From an uncultured Clostridia bacterium (GTDB lineage Bacteria > Bacillota > Clostridia > Peptostreptococcales > Anaerovoracaceae): a stretch of 33,949 nucleotides of DNA. The notes beneath the pieces were generated by a model. The model saw nothing but the letters and a program-made list of their open reading frames with translations. It searched no databases and had not been told where the DNA came from. Below, one piece after another: positions 7,977-14,011 of the stretch; positions within the stretch are counted from its first letter, which is position 1, and each line of letters begins with the position of its first letter. The stretch spans positions 1 through 33,949 of the forward strand of contig CAKQOW010000022.1 of assembly GCA_934256595.1 (NCBI GenBank). The letters are read 5' to 3'. Position numbers and translations under genes: made by a program.

Positions 7977-7992
7977 TTGTGAACTTTCACAA
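7977..7992. promoter_or_regulatory. Perfect palindrome upstream of the DUF1847 promoter
   Basis: TTGTGAACTTTCACAA has 7-base arms around a 2-base centre, about 40 bases upstream of the -35 box. It resembles CRP/FNR-family or Rex-type operators, but its spacing fits neither consensus exactly. The rest of 7854-8041, between hipT and DUF1847, holds only this site and the promoter. Confidence 0.4.
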
Positions 7993-8041
7993 CAGACTTA
8001 TAGCATGCCTGTCATACACAAATCAGTAGTTCATATCAAAT

Positions 8042-9010
8042 TTATTGTCTGTCTGCCAGTCTTTTAATTCTTTGACTTATCAGTTCTTTTATTTTTTCTT
8101 TACTTTCATCATTTAACAGCGATTGTTCACATTCCGCCATAAATTTCTGCTCCAAAGAACACATCTTCAATATTATTTTTTCAGCCGCAGTCTCTGTAAT
8201 TTCACAGCTTCCTGCAAATGCAATAAAGTCTGCTTTTTTAATTTTTTTCTTCCTGCCGTTTAAAGTAAGAGCCAGCTCCTCATCATCCTCAGGCATAACA
8301 ATATTTACAGGAAGCATATCGTAAGCCTCTGACAAAGCAAAGCTCCGGCTCGCAGGGCTTTCTTCTCTCAGTGAAAAGTTCTTAAGATGCATATCTGAAT
8401 TGCCGGTTATGAATGAGAACAGCACTCTCATAAAAAGCTCTGTCATATCAAAGCCTTTTCTTACTGAATACTGCCCTGCAATTCTGGCGCAGGCTTCATA
8501 TGAACCCTTGTATTTGTCCCGTGTCATTCTGCCTGCAAGCTGACAGAAGTCCTCCATTGCAAGCAGCATATTCCTGCCGTCTTTTATCTGTCTGTCAACA
8601 CGTTTTGTTATATATGCATATCCGTCGCTGATTTTTATTAATGCATTGGGAACTGTTTTTATCCCTGCAATCTGCGCCAGTCTCATGGATAAGTGTTCAA
8701 ATTCGGGAAGACTTTCAAATTCTTCAGTCTGCGGTTTCAGAATATATCCCGTGGGATAATCAACAATTGTAAGTCTGCTTTCTCCCTCCTGCGACAGATG
8801 AAGCGACAGCTTTTTTTGCACTCCCGGCACCGTAAGTCCTTTGTTTACCGCATCATTTGCGAGCTTCTCAAGCTGCTCTGACGATATATCAATAAACGGC
8901 ATTTCTTCAGTTCCAAAGAATTCTTTTATACATTTTTTATGCCAGCAGTTTTTAATTTCTTCAGCACCTGCTGTTTCTTTTATCGTTCTTCCACAATACA
9001 GACACCTCAC
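8042..9010 (-). CDS. hipT: HipT-like serine/threonine kinase toxin (HipA C-terminal part)
   Basis: The 322-residue protein is a HipA-family kinase lacking the usual N-terminal subdomain, which is encoded by the preceding gene. A zinc-knuckle-like N-terminus (C3, C6, H24, C27, starting MRCLYCG) precedes the Gly-rich loop LTVPGVQKKLSL (59-70), where T60 sits at the position of the autophosphorylated serine in HipA/HipT. The catalytic loop GNSDMHLKNF and metal site EAYDMLPV are intact, so it should be active. Start GTG at 9010 overlaps the hipS stop by four bases. HipT of E. coli O127 phosphorylates TrpS; the target here is unknown. Zinc-knuckle HipA proteins also occur in Bacteroidota, so this variant is not unique. 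Confidence 0.85.
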   Translation of the reverse strand: MRCLYCGRTIKETAGAEEIKNCWHKKCIKEFFGTEEMPFIDISSEQLEKLANDAVNKGLTVPGVQKKLSLHLSQEGESRLTIVDYPTGYILKPQTEEFESLPEFEHLSMRLAQIAGIKTVPNALIKISDGYAYITKRVDRQIKDGRNMLLAMEDFCQLAGRMTRDKYKGSYEACARIAGQYSVRKGFDMTELFMRVLFSFITGNSDMHLKNFSLREESPASRSFALSEAYDMLPVNIVMPEDDEELALTLNGRKKKIKKADFIAFAGSCEITETAAEKIILKMCSLEQKFMAECEQSLLNDESKEKIKELISQRIKRLADRQ

Positions 9011-9342
9011 TCTGACACCTCATTTCTTATATATACATCTCCTATGCAGTCTCTGCACGCTGCAAGCAGCAATCCGAACCTGTCATCTCTGTCTATTTTC
9101 CAGTTCCTGCTCGTAACATTAAGCAGCCATCCCTCCGGAATAAGTCCGTCAAAGAAAGGAAATATCACTGTCGATTTATATGGTTTATCAGTAAGCGGCA
9201 TAGTCAGACTGACCGCCACCGCATCCTCTCTGTCAAGATACTGTTTATCATACACAAACTCATAGCCCTCGTCGGTTTCTGTAATTATCCCTGCATAATT
9301 GTCCTGAATAAATACATATCCCTTTCGATACTCAAAAGCCAC
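9007..9342 (-). CDS. hipS: HipS-like antitoxin (HipA N-terminal subdomain as a separate protein)
   Basis: This 111-residue protein matches only the first subdomain of HipA, ending its core with VIFPFFDGLIPEGWLLN (about residues 59-75; HipA family FLDNLLPEG-like motif) and a FGLLLAACRDCIGDV helix. In the tripartite HipBST systems this small protein is the antitoxin that binds and inhibits HipT. Start is GTG at 9342 with AAGGAGG overlapping the hipB stop; the gap to hipB is 3 bases. The separation from hipT is a clean 4-base overlap with its own start codon, so this is a genuine gene split and not a recent frameshift. Antitoxin activity is inferred from the family. Confidence 0.8.
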   Translation of the reverse strand: MAFEYRKGYVFIQDNYAGIITETDEGYEFVYDKQYLDREDAVAVSLTMPLTDKPYKSTVIFPFFDGLIPEGWLLNVTSRNWKIDRDDRFGLLLAACRDCIGDVYIRNEVSE

Positions 9343-9345
9343 AGT

Positions 9346-9546
9346 CTAATCCTCCTTTCTGCCGGGAACTGCTTCCATTCCAAACATATACAAAGCCTGA
9401 TTGACCTTGTCAAGCCTTACAGTCGTTTTCCCCTGCTCCAGTTCTCTTACAAATCTGATGCCAAGACCTGCCCTTACAGCAAACTCCTCCTGGGTAAGCC
9501 CCAGTTTTTTTCTTTCTCTTTTTATATATTGTCCAATCTTATTCAT
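9346..9546 (-). CDS. hipB: HipB-like XRE-family DNA-binding protein
   Basis: A 66-residue protein with one helix-turn-helix: MNKIGQYIKRERKKLGLTQEE at the N-terminus and FVRELEQGKTTVRLDKV, as in HipB. It should repress its own operon by binding the ACCC-N4-GGGT palindromes found over and upstream of the promoter. I chose the ATG at 9546; the TTG further upstream is the -35 box itself. The -10 hexamer ends six bases before this ATG and no Shine-Dalgarno is visible, so the mRNA may be leaderless. hipS and hipT follow at once. Confidence 0.85.
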   Translation of the reverse strand: MNKIGQYIKRERKKLGLTQEEFAVRAGLGIRFVRELEQGKTTVRLDKVNQALYMFGMEAVPGRKED

Positions 9547-9552
9547 AACAGC

Positions 9553-9582
9553 ATAATAACACCCTATCGGGTATAATGTCAA
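9553..9582 (-). promoter_or_regulatory. hipBST promoter with operator O1 in its spacer
   Basis: On the minus strand TTGACA (9582-9577), an 18-base spacer and TATTAT (9558-9553) precede the hipB ATG by six bases. The spacer contains ACCCGATAGGGT (9572-9561 on the minus strand), so a repressor bound there would block RNA polymerase. The IS target duplication abuts the -35 box. Confidence 0.75.
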
Positions 9583-9590
9583 TCATTTAT
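9583..9590. repeat. Left copy of the 8-bp target-site duplication
   Basis: TCATTTAT directly precedes the left inverted repeat. The same eight bases follow the right end at 11210-11217. Confidence 0.93.
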
Positions 9591-9611
9591 GGCTCTTTAA
9601 CTTTTTTAGTG

Positions 9612-9648
9612 GTACAGACCACCCTTTAACTTTATGGGTGTTCTGTAC
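9612..9648. repeat. Subterminal hairpin in the left IS end
   Basis: GTACAGACCACCC (9612-9624) and GGGTGTTCTGTAC (9636-9648) pair at 12 of 13 positions, directly inside the left inverted repeat. It could keep outside transcripts from translating the transposase, or bind transposase. Confidence 0.5.
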
Positions 9649-9670
9649 ATTTTACTGTACAAAGCATAAA

Positions 9671-9704
9671 AAAAGGAATAATTCTCATTAGAACTACTCC
9701 TTTT
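9671..9704 (-). terminator. Terminator at the left IS end (minus-strand reading)
   Basis: Minus-strand arms AAAAGGAGTAGTTCT and AGAATTATTCCTTTT enclose a 4-base loop with two G-U pairs and run into T7. It would stop transcripts moving from the hyp operon toward hipB. Confidence 0.6.
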
Positions 9705-9764
9705 AAACTCCTTTTATGGTATTGTTTTTTTGCGAGAAAATATAACCATGAAAGGAGTATCTAT

Positions 9765-11048
9765 ATGAAAGATTTTATCACTAATATGTTCAATTTGGAA
9801 CCCCGCATTATTCACGATATTGAAATTATCTCTTCCGATAATGCTGTCTTTGCCGTCATTTCGCTTCGTAAGGCAGAACATCCCTGCCCTGTTTGTAAAA
9901 GTTCATCTTCTAAAACACACAGCTACCGTAAAAGAAGTATTACCCACTCTATCCTTAATGGTCTTGATACCACTATCGTTTGCAATCAGAGAAGATATAT
10001 CTGCCCTCTCTGCGGTAAAGTGTTCCCTGAAAAAAATCCCTTTGCAATGCCCGGCAGAAGAATTTCAAAGTATACCATACTGCGTGTTATGAATATGCTG
10101 AAAGAGCCTCGTATCACTTTTGCTATGGCCGCAAAAGAGGCCTCTGTTTCTGTAACCACCGCAGAGCGCATCTTTGACACTCATGCAGGCATATCTTCAA
10201 TGCCTCTGCCTGAGATTCTCTGCATGGATGAAGTATATGCAGTAAAGTATCATCAGAGGGTTTATGCCTGTGTTCTGGCTGATTTTAAATCCTCTCAGGT
10301 TTATGACCTGCTGCCTGACAGAAAGAAATATACTCTCGCAAAGTATTTCTCCGCTATCAGCAAAGACGCTCGCAAAGCTGTAAAATATGTTTCTATGGAT
10401 ATGTGGGATACATACAGGGATATTGCTTCTGTTTATCTGCCTCAAGCAAAAATATGTGTTGACAGTTTCCATGTCATAGCCTTAATAAACAGAGCCTTTA
10501 CAAAGGTTCGTATAAGAGTTATGAACAGTTTCGACAGAAAATCGGATGAATACTATCTTATGAAAAAATATATGTGGCTGTTAAACAAATCTTACAGAGA
10601 AATACCTTATGACCGGAGATTGTATGTCCCTAAATATATTTCTGATATAGGAAGAAAGCATATACACGCCAGAGAGCTTGTCAATATGATGCTGGAATTT
10701 GACCCTGAGCTTGAAGTTGCATATATGCTGAAAGAGGATTATCTTGATATCAACAGGAACGCCACGGAAGATGACATAGATGGCAGACTTGACCACTATA
10801 TCAAAGATTTAAATACTTTTAGTGTGCCGGAATTCAGGACTGTTGCAGGCAGCCTTTCAAAATGGCATAACGAAATAATAAACAGCTTTGACAGAGTTGA
10901 CGGGAGACGAATATCCAATGGTCCTGTAGAGTCTATCAATTCTCGCATAAAGCTGCTGAAAACATCCGCTGCGGGATACAGAAACTTTGACAGGTTCAGA
11001 AAAAGAGTTCTGTACTCGCTAAACAAAAATTCATCTATAAAGTTTTAA
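9765..11048 (+). CDS. ISL3-family DDE transposase
   Basis: This 427-residue transposase catalyses cut-and-paste movement of the surrounding IS. The N-terminal zinc-finger part has CPVCKSSSSKTH and a second pair in YICPLCGK. The helix-turn-helix is near AAKEASVSVTTAERIF. The catalytic residues appear as ILCMDEVYAVK (first Asp), ICVDSFHVI (second Asp) and GPVESINSRIK (Glu), as usual for ISL3. Start ATG 9765 follows AAAGGAG. It is the only plus-strand gene in the first 26 kb. Length and motifs are complete, so the element is probably active or recently was. Confidence 0.95.
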   Translation: MKDFITNMFNLEPRIIHDIEIISSDNAVFAVISLRKAEHPCPVCKSSSSKTHSYRKRSITHSILNGLDTTIVCNQRRYICPLCGKVFPEKNPFAMPGRRISKYTILRVMNMLKEPRITFAMAAKEASVSVTTAERIFDTHAGISSMPLPEILCMDEVYAVKYHQRVYACVLADFKSSQVYDLLPDRKKYTLAKYFSAISKDARKAVKYVSMDMWDTYRDIASVYLPQAKICVDSFHVIALINRAFTKVRIRVMNSFDRKSDEYYLMKKYMWLLNKSYREIPYDRRLYVPKYISDIGRKHIHARELVNMMLEFDPELEVAYMLKEDYLDINRNATEDDIDGRLDHYIKDLNTFSVPEFRTVAGSLSKWHNEIINSFDRVDGRRISNGPVESINSRIKLLKTSAAGYRNFDRFRKRVLYSLNKNSSIKF

Positions 11049-11096
11049 ATAAACCCTTAAATTTTTAAGTACAGGTTATATATTTTCGCAATAAAA

Positions 11097-11140
11097 AACA
11101 GAGTATGCAAAACTAGAACGAATTCTGTACATACTCTGTT
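11097..11140. terminator. Bidirectional terminator at the right IS end
   Basis: AACAGAGTATG (11097-11107) pairs with CATACTCTGTT (11130-11140). T runs follow on both strands (GTTTTT on plus; TTTTTT on minus). It ends the transposase mRNA and can also stop hyp-operon read-through entering the IS. Confidence 0.7.
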
Positions 11141-11209
11141 GTTTTTGCTAAAACCACCTGTAAAGTTAGACCACCACTAACGTCCAACCACTAAAAGCGT
11201 TATAGCGCC

Positions 11210-11217
11210 TCATTTAT
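11210..11217. repeat. Right copy of the 8-bp target-site duplication
   Basis: TCATTTAT immediately after the right inverted repeat, identical to 9583-9590. Confidence 0.93.
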
Positions 11218-11223
11218 ATCTTA

Positions 11224-11280
11224 ATTATACCCGATAGGGTCTGTTTCTAGTCATAACTATCAAATTATACCCGTTCGGGT
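11224..11280. promoter_or_regulatory. Displaced hip operators O2 and O3
   Basis: ATTATACCCGATAGGGT (11224-11240) is the exact reverse complement of O1 at 9561-9577. ATTATACCCGTTCGGGT (11264-11280) is the third member. The centres of O2 and O3 are 40 bases apart. With the IS and one duplication removed, O1 and O2 would be 41 apart. O3 lies 2 bases from the hypE stop. They are most likely HipB sites. Confidence 0.7.
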
Positions 11281-11282
11281 TT

Positions 11283-12266
11283 CTAACAAATCCTCGGCAG
11301 TCCCTCACCATAAAGCATATCAAGAGTTCTCCTGCCTCCGAGCCTTGTTATAACTTCCACTCCGGAGCCCTCTGCAACACTTCCTATTATCGCAGCATTC
11401 CTGCCGTGCTCCGTAGTCCTCATAAGCTCCAGCGCCCTGTCTGCCTGAGCCTGCGGCACAATCACAATCATTTTGCCCTCATTGCCCATATATACAGGAT
11501 CAAGTCCCAGGATTTCCGCAAAGCCTCTGACCTCTTCATTTACAGGCAAGGCAGTTTCATTTATTTCTATCCTGCACCCCGAAGTATCCGCTATTTCATT
11601 TATTATTGTGCCAAGGCCGCCCCTTGTCACGTCTCTCATAGTCCTTACTTCTATATCGTTATCAAACAATGCGTCTGTTATATCCCCCAGAAATCCGCAG
11701 TCGCTTGATATATTGTTTTCAATTCCCATTCTGGCGCTGAGTATGCAGCCGTGATGATCGCCGAGAGTCCCCGACAGTATGACAGCATCTCCCGGTTTTG
11801 CATTGGCAGCGCTGATATCTCTGCCCTCGGGTATAACGCCTATTCCCGATGTATTTATATAAAGGCCGCCGTTTCCCTCTACAACTTTGGTATCACCGGC
11901 TACAATCTTGACTCCCGCAGCCTTTGCCTGATTTGCCATTGATATTACTATTCTTTCGAGAAGCTCAATATCAAGCCCCTCTTCAAGAATAAAGCCGCAG
12001 GTAAGATATTTAGGCTCCGCGCCCATCATAAGCAGGTCATTGCAGGTGCCGCACACGCACAGCCTGCCTATATCTCCGCCTTTAAATTCCAGAGGCGTCA
12101 CTACAAATGAGTCGGTCGAAAAGGCTATTTTGCCGCTGACCTCAACTACCGCAGCATCCTCCATTTTTTCAAGTACATCATTATTAAAATATCTGCCGAA
12201 AATCCTGCTCATAAGTTCGCTGCCGGTCTTGCCTCCGGCGCCGTGAGCCATTATTATTTTTTCCAT
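11283..12266 (-). CDS. hypE: HypE, carbamoyl dehydratase of hydrogenase maturation
   Basis: HypE takes the carbamoyl group from HypF onto its C-terminal cysteine and dehydrates it to a thiocyanate, the source of the CN ligands of the [NiFe] centre. The 327-residue protein begins MEKIIMAHGAGGKTGSELM and has the PurM-like CNDLLMMGAEP and RDVTRGGLGTI motifs. It ends in the essential PRIC with the terminal cysteine, so it is full length despite the nearby IS. It starts one base after the hypD stop. It is the last gene of the operon, and the IS and hip module follow. Confidence 0.96.
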   Translation of the reverse strand: MEKIIMAHGAGGKTGSELMSRIFGRYFNNDVLEKMEDAAVVEVSGKIAFSTDSFVVTPLEFKGGDIGRLCVCGTCNDLLMMGAEPKYLTCGFILEEGLDIELLERIVISMANQAKAAGVKIVAGDTKVVEGNGGLYINTSGIGVIPEGRDISAANAKPGDAVILSGTLGDHHGCILSARMGIENNISSDCGFLGDITDALFDNDIEVRTMRDVTRGGLGTIINEIADTSGCRIEINETALPVNEEVRGFAEILGLDPVYMGNEGKMIVIVPQAQADRALELMRTTEHGRNAAIIGSVAEGSGVEVITRLGGRRTLDMLYGEGLPRIC

Positions 12267-12267
12267 A

Positions 12268-13311
12268 TTATCTCCCGTTTCTGTACCATATGCCGCAGGC
12301 TCCCTCTGCCGAAACCATACAAGGTCCGTAAGGCTCCAGCGGACTGCAGCCCCTGCCGAACATCGGACACTCGTCAGGATTTATCCTGCCCACTATAACA
12401 TCTCCGCATCTGCACGCCTTTGGAAGCTCAATATCCTCATCAAGCCCGAAGCTGCCGCCGTCATAGTTTCTGTATTCCTCTCTAAGATAAAGTCCCGAAT
12501 CCGCTATCGGTCCAAGACCTCTCCATACGGTGCTTCCCGCTTCAAAGTATCTGTTAATAACCTCAAGAGCCTTGAGATTGCCCTCAGGCTTAACAGCATT
12601 TGTATAGTAATTTCTGACCTGGCTTTCGCCTGCCTCTATCTGCCTTACTATATCATATATAACTGCAAGTATATGCTCTCCCTCAAAGCCCGCAACCACA
12701 AAAGGCTTATGGTATTTGTCTGCAAGCCCTCTGTATGCGTCGCTTCCGATTATGACACTGACGTGACCCGGACATATAAAGCCGTCTATATCCTGCTGGT
12801 TTTCGCATATCCATTCAAGAGCGGGAATTACCGTCTTGAGAGCCGTCACAAGCCTGATATTTGATATGTTTCTCCTGCGCGCCTCTTCAAGCATCAGCGA
12901 ATATGCAGGCGCTGTGGTTTCAAAGCCCACCGCCGCAACCACATAGGTTGTTTCAGGGTTCTTCTCCGCTTTTTCGATAGCCTCAAAAGGAGAATACATA
13001 ACCTCCACATTGACGCCGTCTCCCTTGTTATCCGCAAAGCTTCCGTTTCTGCCCGGAACCTTAATCATATCTCCGAATGTCAGCACAACGCAGTTATCTT
13101 TCTTTGCATATTCAAGGCATTTGTCTATATATGCGGCAGGTGTCACGCACACCGGACAGCCCGGCCCTGATATAAGTTTGATTTCAGGCGAAATCAGCGA
13201 CCTTATTCCGTTTTTGAATATGCTTGAGGTATGAGTCCCGCACACCTCCATAAGCTTGAGGGGCCTGCCGTCATAGCTTTGCAGGTATTCAACGACCTTC
13301 TGTATCTCCAT
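12268..13311 (-). CDS. hypD: HypD, Fe-S scaffold for Fe(CN)2CO assembly
   Basis: HypD works with HypC to assemble the Fe(CN)2CO unit. The 347-residue protein shows all family marks: LMEVCGTHT, the SGPGCPVC pair near residue 50, GFETTAPAYS, CPGHVSVI, and C-terminal Cys motifs CRCGDV and GRGCSPLEPYGPCMVS that bind the [4Fe-4S] cluster. It starts at 13311, 2 bases after the hypC stop, in an operon with hypC upstream and hypE downstream. Nothing is missing. Confidence 0.96.
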   Translation of the reverse strand: MEIQKVVEYLQSYDGRPLKLMEVCGTHTSSIFKNGIRSLISPEIKLISGPGCPVCVTPAAYIDKCLEYAKKDNCVVLTFGDMIKVPGRNGSFADNKGDGVNVEVMYSPFEAIEKAEKNPETTYVVAAVGFETTAPAYSLMLEEARRRNISNIRLVTALKTVIPALEWICENQQDIDGFICPGHVSVIIGSDAYRGLADKYHKPFVVAGFEGEHILAVIYDIVRQIEAGESQVRNYYTNAVKPEGNLKALEVINRYFEAGSTVWRGLGPIADSGLYLREEYRNYDGGSFGLDEDIELPKACRCGDVIVGRINPDECPMFGRGCSPLEPYGPCMVSAEGACGIWYRNGR

Positions 13312-13313
13312 CG

Positions 13314-13523
13314 CTATGCCTCCAGCTCTGCAAACAGGTCTATAAGCTCCTGCGCTTTGTCTTTTTCCATAACCTCTATGGCGCAGCCTGCATGAACCAG
13401 CACATACTGCCCCACTTCCGGCTCTATTATTCCGGTATTGACATTTACAAGATTGCCGTTAAAATCAACCTTTGCCATATTGCCGTCTATACTTTCAACT
13501 TTTCCCGGTATTGCTATACACAT
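13314..13523 (-). CDS. hypC: HypC hydrogenase maturation chaperone
   Basis: This 69-residue protein starts MCIAIPGKV, with the catalytic second-position cysteine that binds the iron unit with HypD and delivers it to the hydrogenase large subunit. The family motif VLVHAGCAIEVM is present. The ATG at 13523 overlaps the stop of the preceding YbaK-like gene by one base, so it is translationally coupled. Its exact client hydrogenase cannot be told here, because no structural genes are in the window. Confidence 0.95.
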   Translation of the reverse strand: MCIAIPGKVESIDGNMAKVDFNGNLVNVNTGIIEPEVGQYVLVHAGCAIEVMEKDKAQELIDLFAELEA

Positions 13524-14011
13524 TATTCCTTTACCTCCTCCGGAAGTTTACATACATCTACCCACTCTATCGCATTTGAATATCTGAAAAGCTCATCGCA
13601 GGTGAATTCTATTGCGCTGTTGGAGCTGCCGCACGCAGGAAATACAGTATCAAATCTTTTGAGTGACTCATCTGTATAAACCCTTACGTTCGGGTTCTCT
13701 ATCGCAAAGGCGCATACGCCTCCGATTGCGTGACCTGTAAATTCAACCACTTCCTCTGCCGTAAGCATTTTTGCCTTGAGATGAAATTTGTCCTTAAACT
13801 TCCTGTTGTCTATTCTGGCATCTCCCGCAGCCTGTATCAGTATGCAGCCTCCGTCCTTATCTTTAAATGAAAGGGTTTTGCATATTCTTGCGCCCTCAAC
13901 ACCTACTGCCTGAGCCGCAAGGTCTACTGTTGCGCTTGATACATCAAATTCAAGTATTTTATCCTCTAATCCAAACTGTCTGAAGTATTCTCTTACCTTG
14001 TCAATTGCCAT
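13523..14011 (-). CDS. YbaK/EbsC-type deacylase inside the hyp operon
   Basis: This 162-residue protein belongs to the YbaK/ProX superfamily, which removes wrongly attached amino acids from tRNA (Cys or Ala from tRNA-Pro). Supporting motifs are ICKTLSFKDKDGG with the conserved lysine, FHLKAKMLTAEEV, and GHAIGGVCAFAI (the family GxxxGGxxPxG-like loop). It overlaps hypF by 11 bases and hypC by 1, and its GGAGGAGAG site lies in the end of hypF, so it is truly part of the operon. A role in hydrogenase maturation is not established; it may be a passenger. Confidence 0.85.
   Translation of the reverse strand: MAIDKVREYFRQFGLEDKILEFDVSSATVDLAAQAVGVEGARICKTLSFKDKDGGCILIQAAGDARIDNRKFKDKFHLKAKMLTAEEVVEFTGHAIGGVCAFAIENPNVRVYTDESLKRFDTVFPACGSSNSAIEFTCDELFRYSNAIEWVDVCKLPEEVKE

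Larger units (their letters stand above)
9591..11209 (+). mobile_element. Complete ISL3-family insertion sequence, 1619 bp
   Basis: The ends form imperfect inverted repeats that match at 19 of 23 positions: left 9591-9613, starting GGCTCTTTAAC; right 11209-11187, starting GGCGCTATAAC on the minus strand. The element is flanked by the 8-bp duplication TCATTTAT, the length typical of ISL3, and carries one intact transposase. Subterminal hairpins lie at both ends: 9612-9648, 9671-9704 and 11097-11140. The exact duplication implies a recent insertion. It lies between hypE and hipB and splits the hip operator array. Confidence 0.93.

Noticed and set aside
7977..7992. Assigning the palindrome to Rex
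   Set aside because: Rex sites have a 4-base centre between TTGTGAA and TTCACAA; here it is 2.
9007..9010. Split hipA as a frameshifted full-length hipA
   Set aside because: Both parts have their own start codons and the kinase part carries an extra zinc-knuckle N-terminus that a broken hipA would lack.
11283..12266. hypE damaged by the neighbouring IS
   Set aside because: The gene ends in an intact PRIC motif 73 bases before the IS end.
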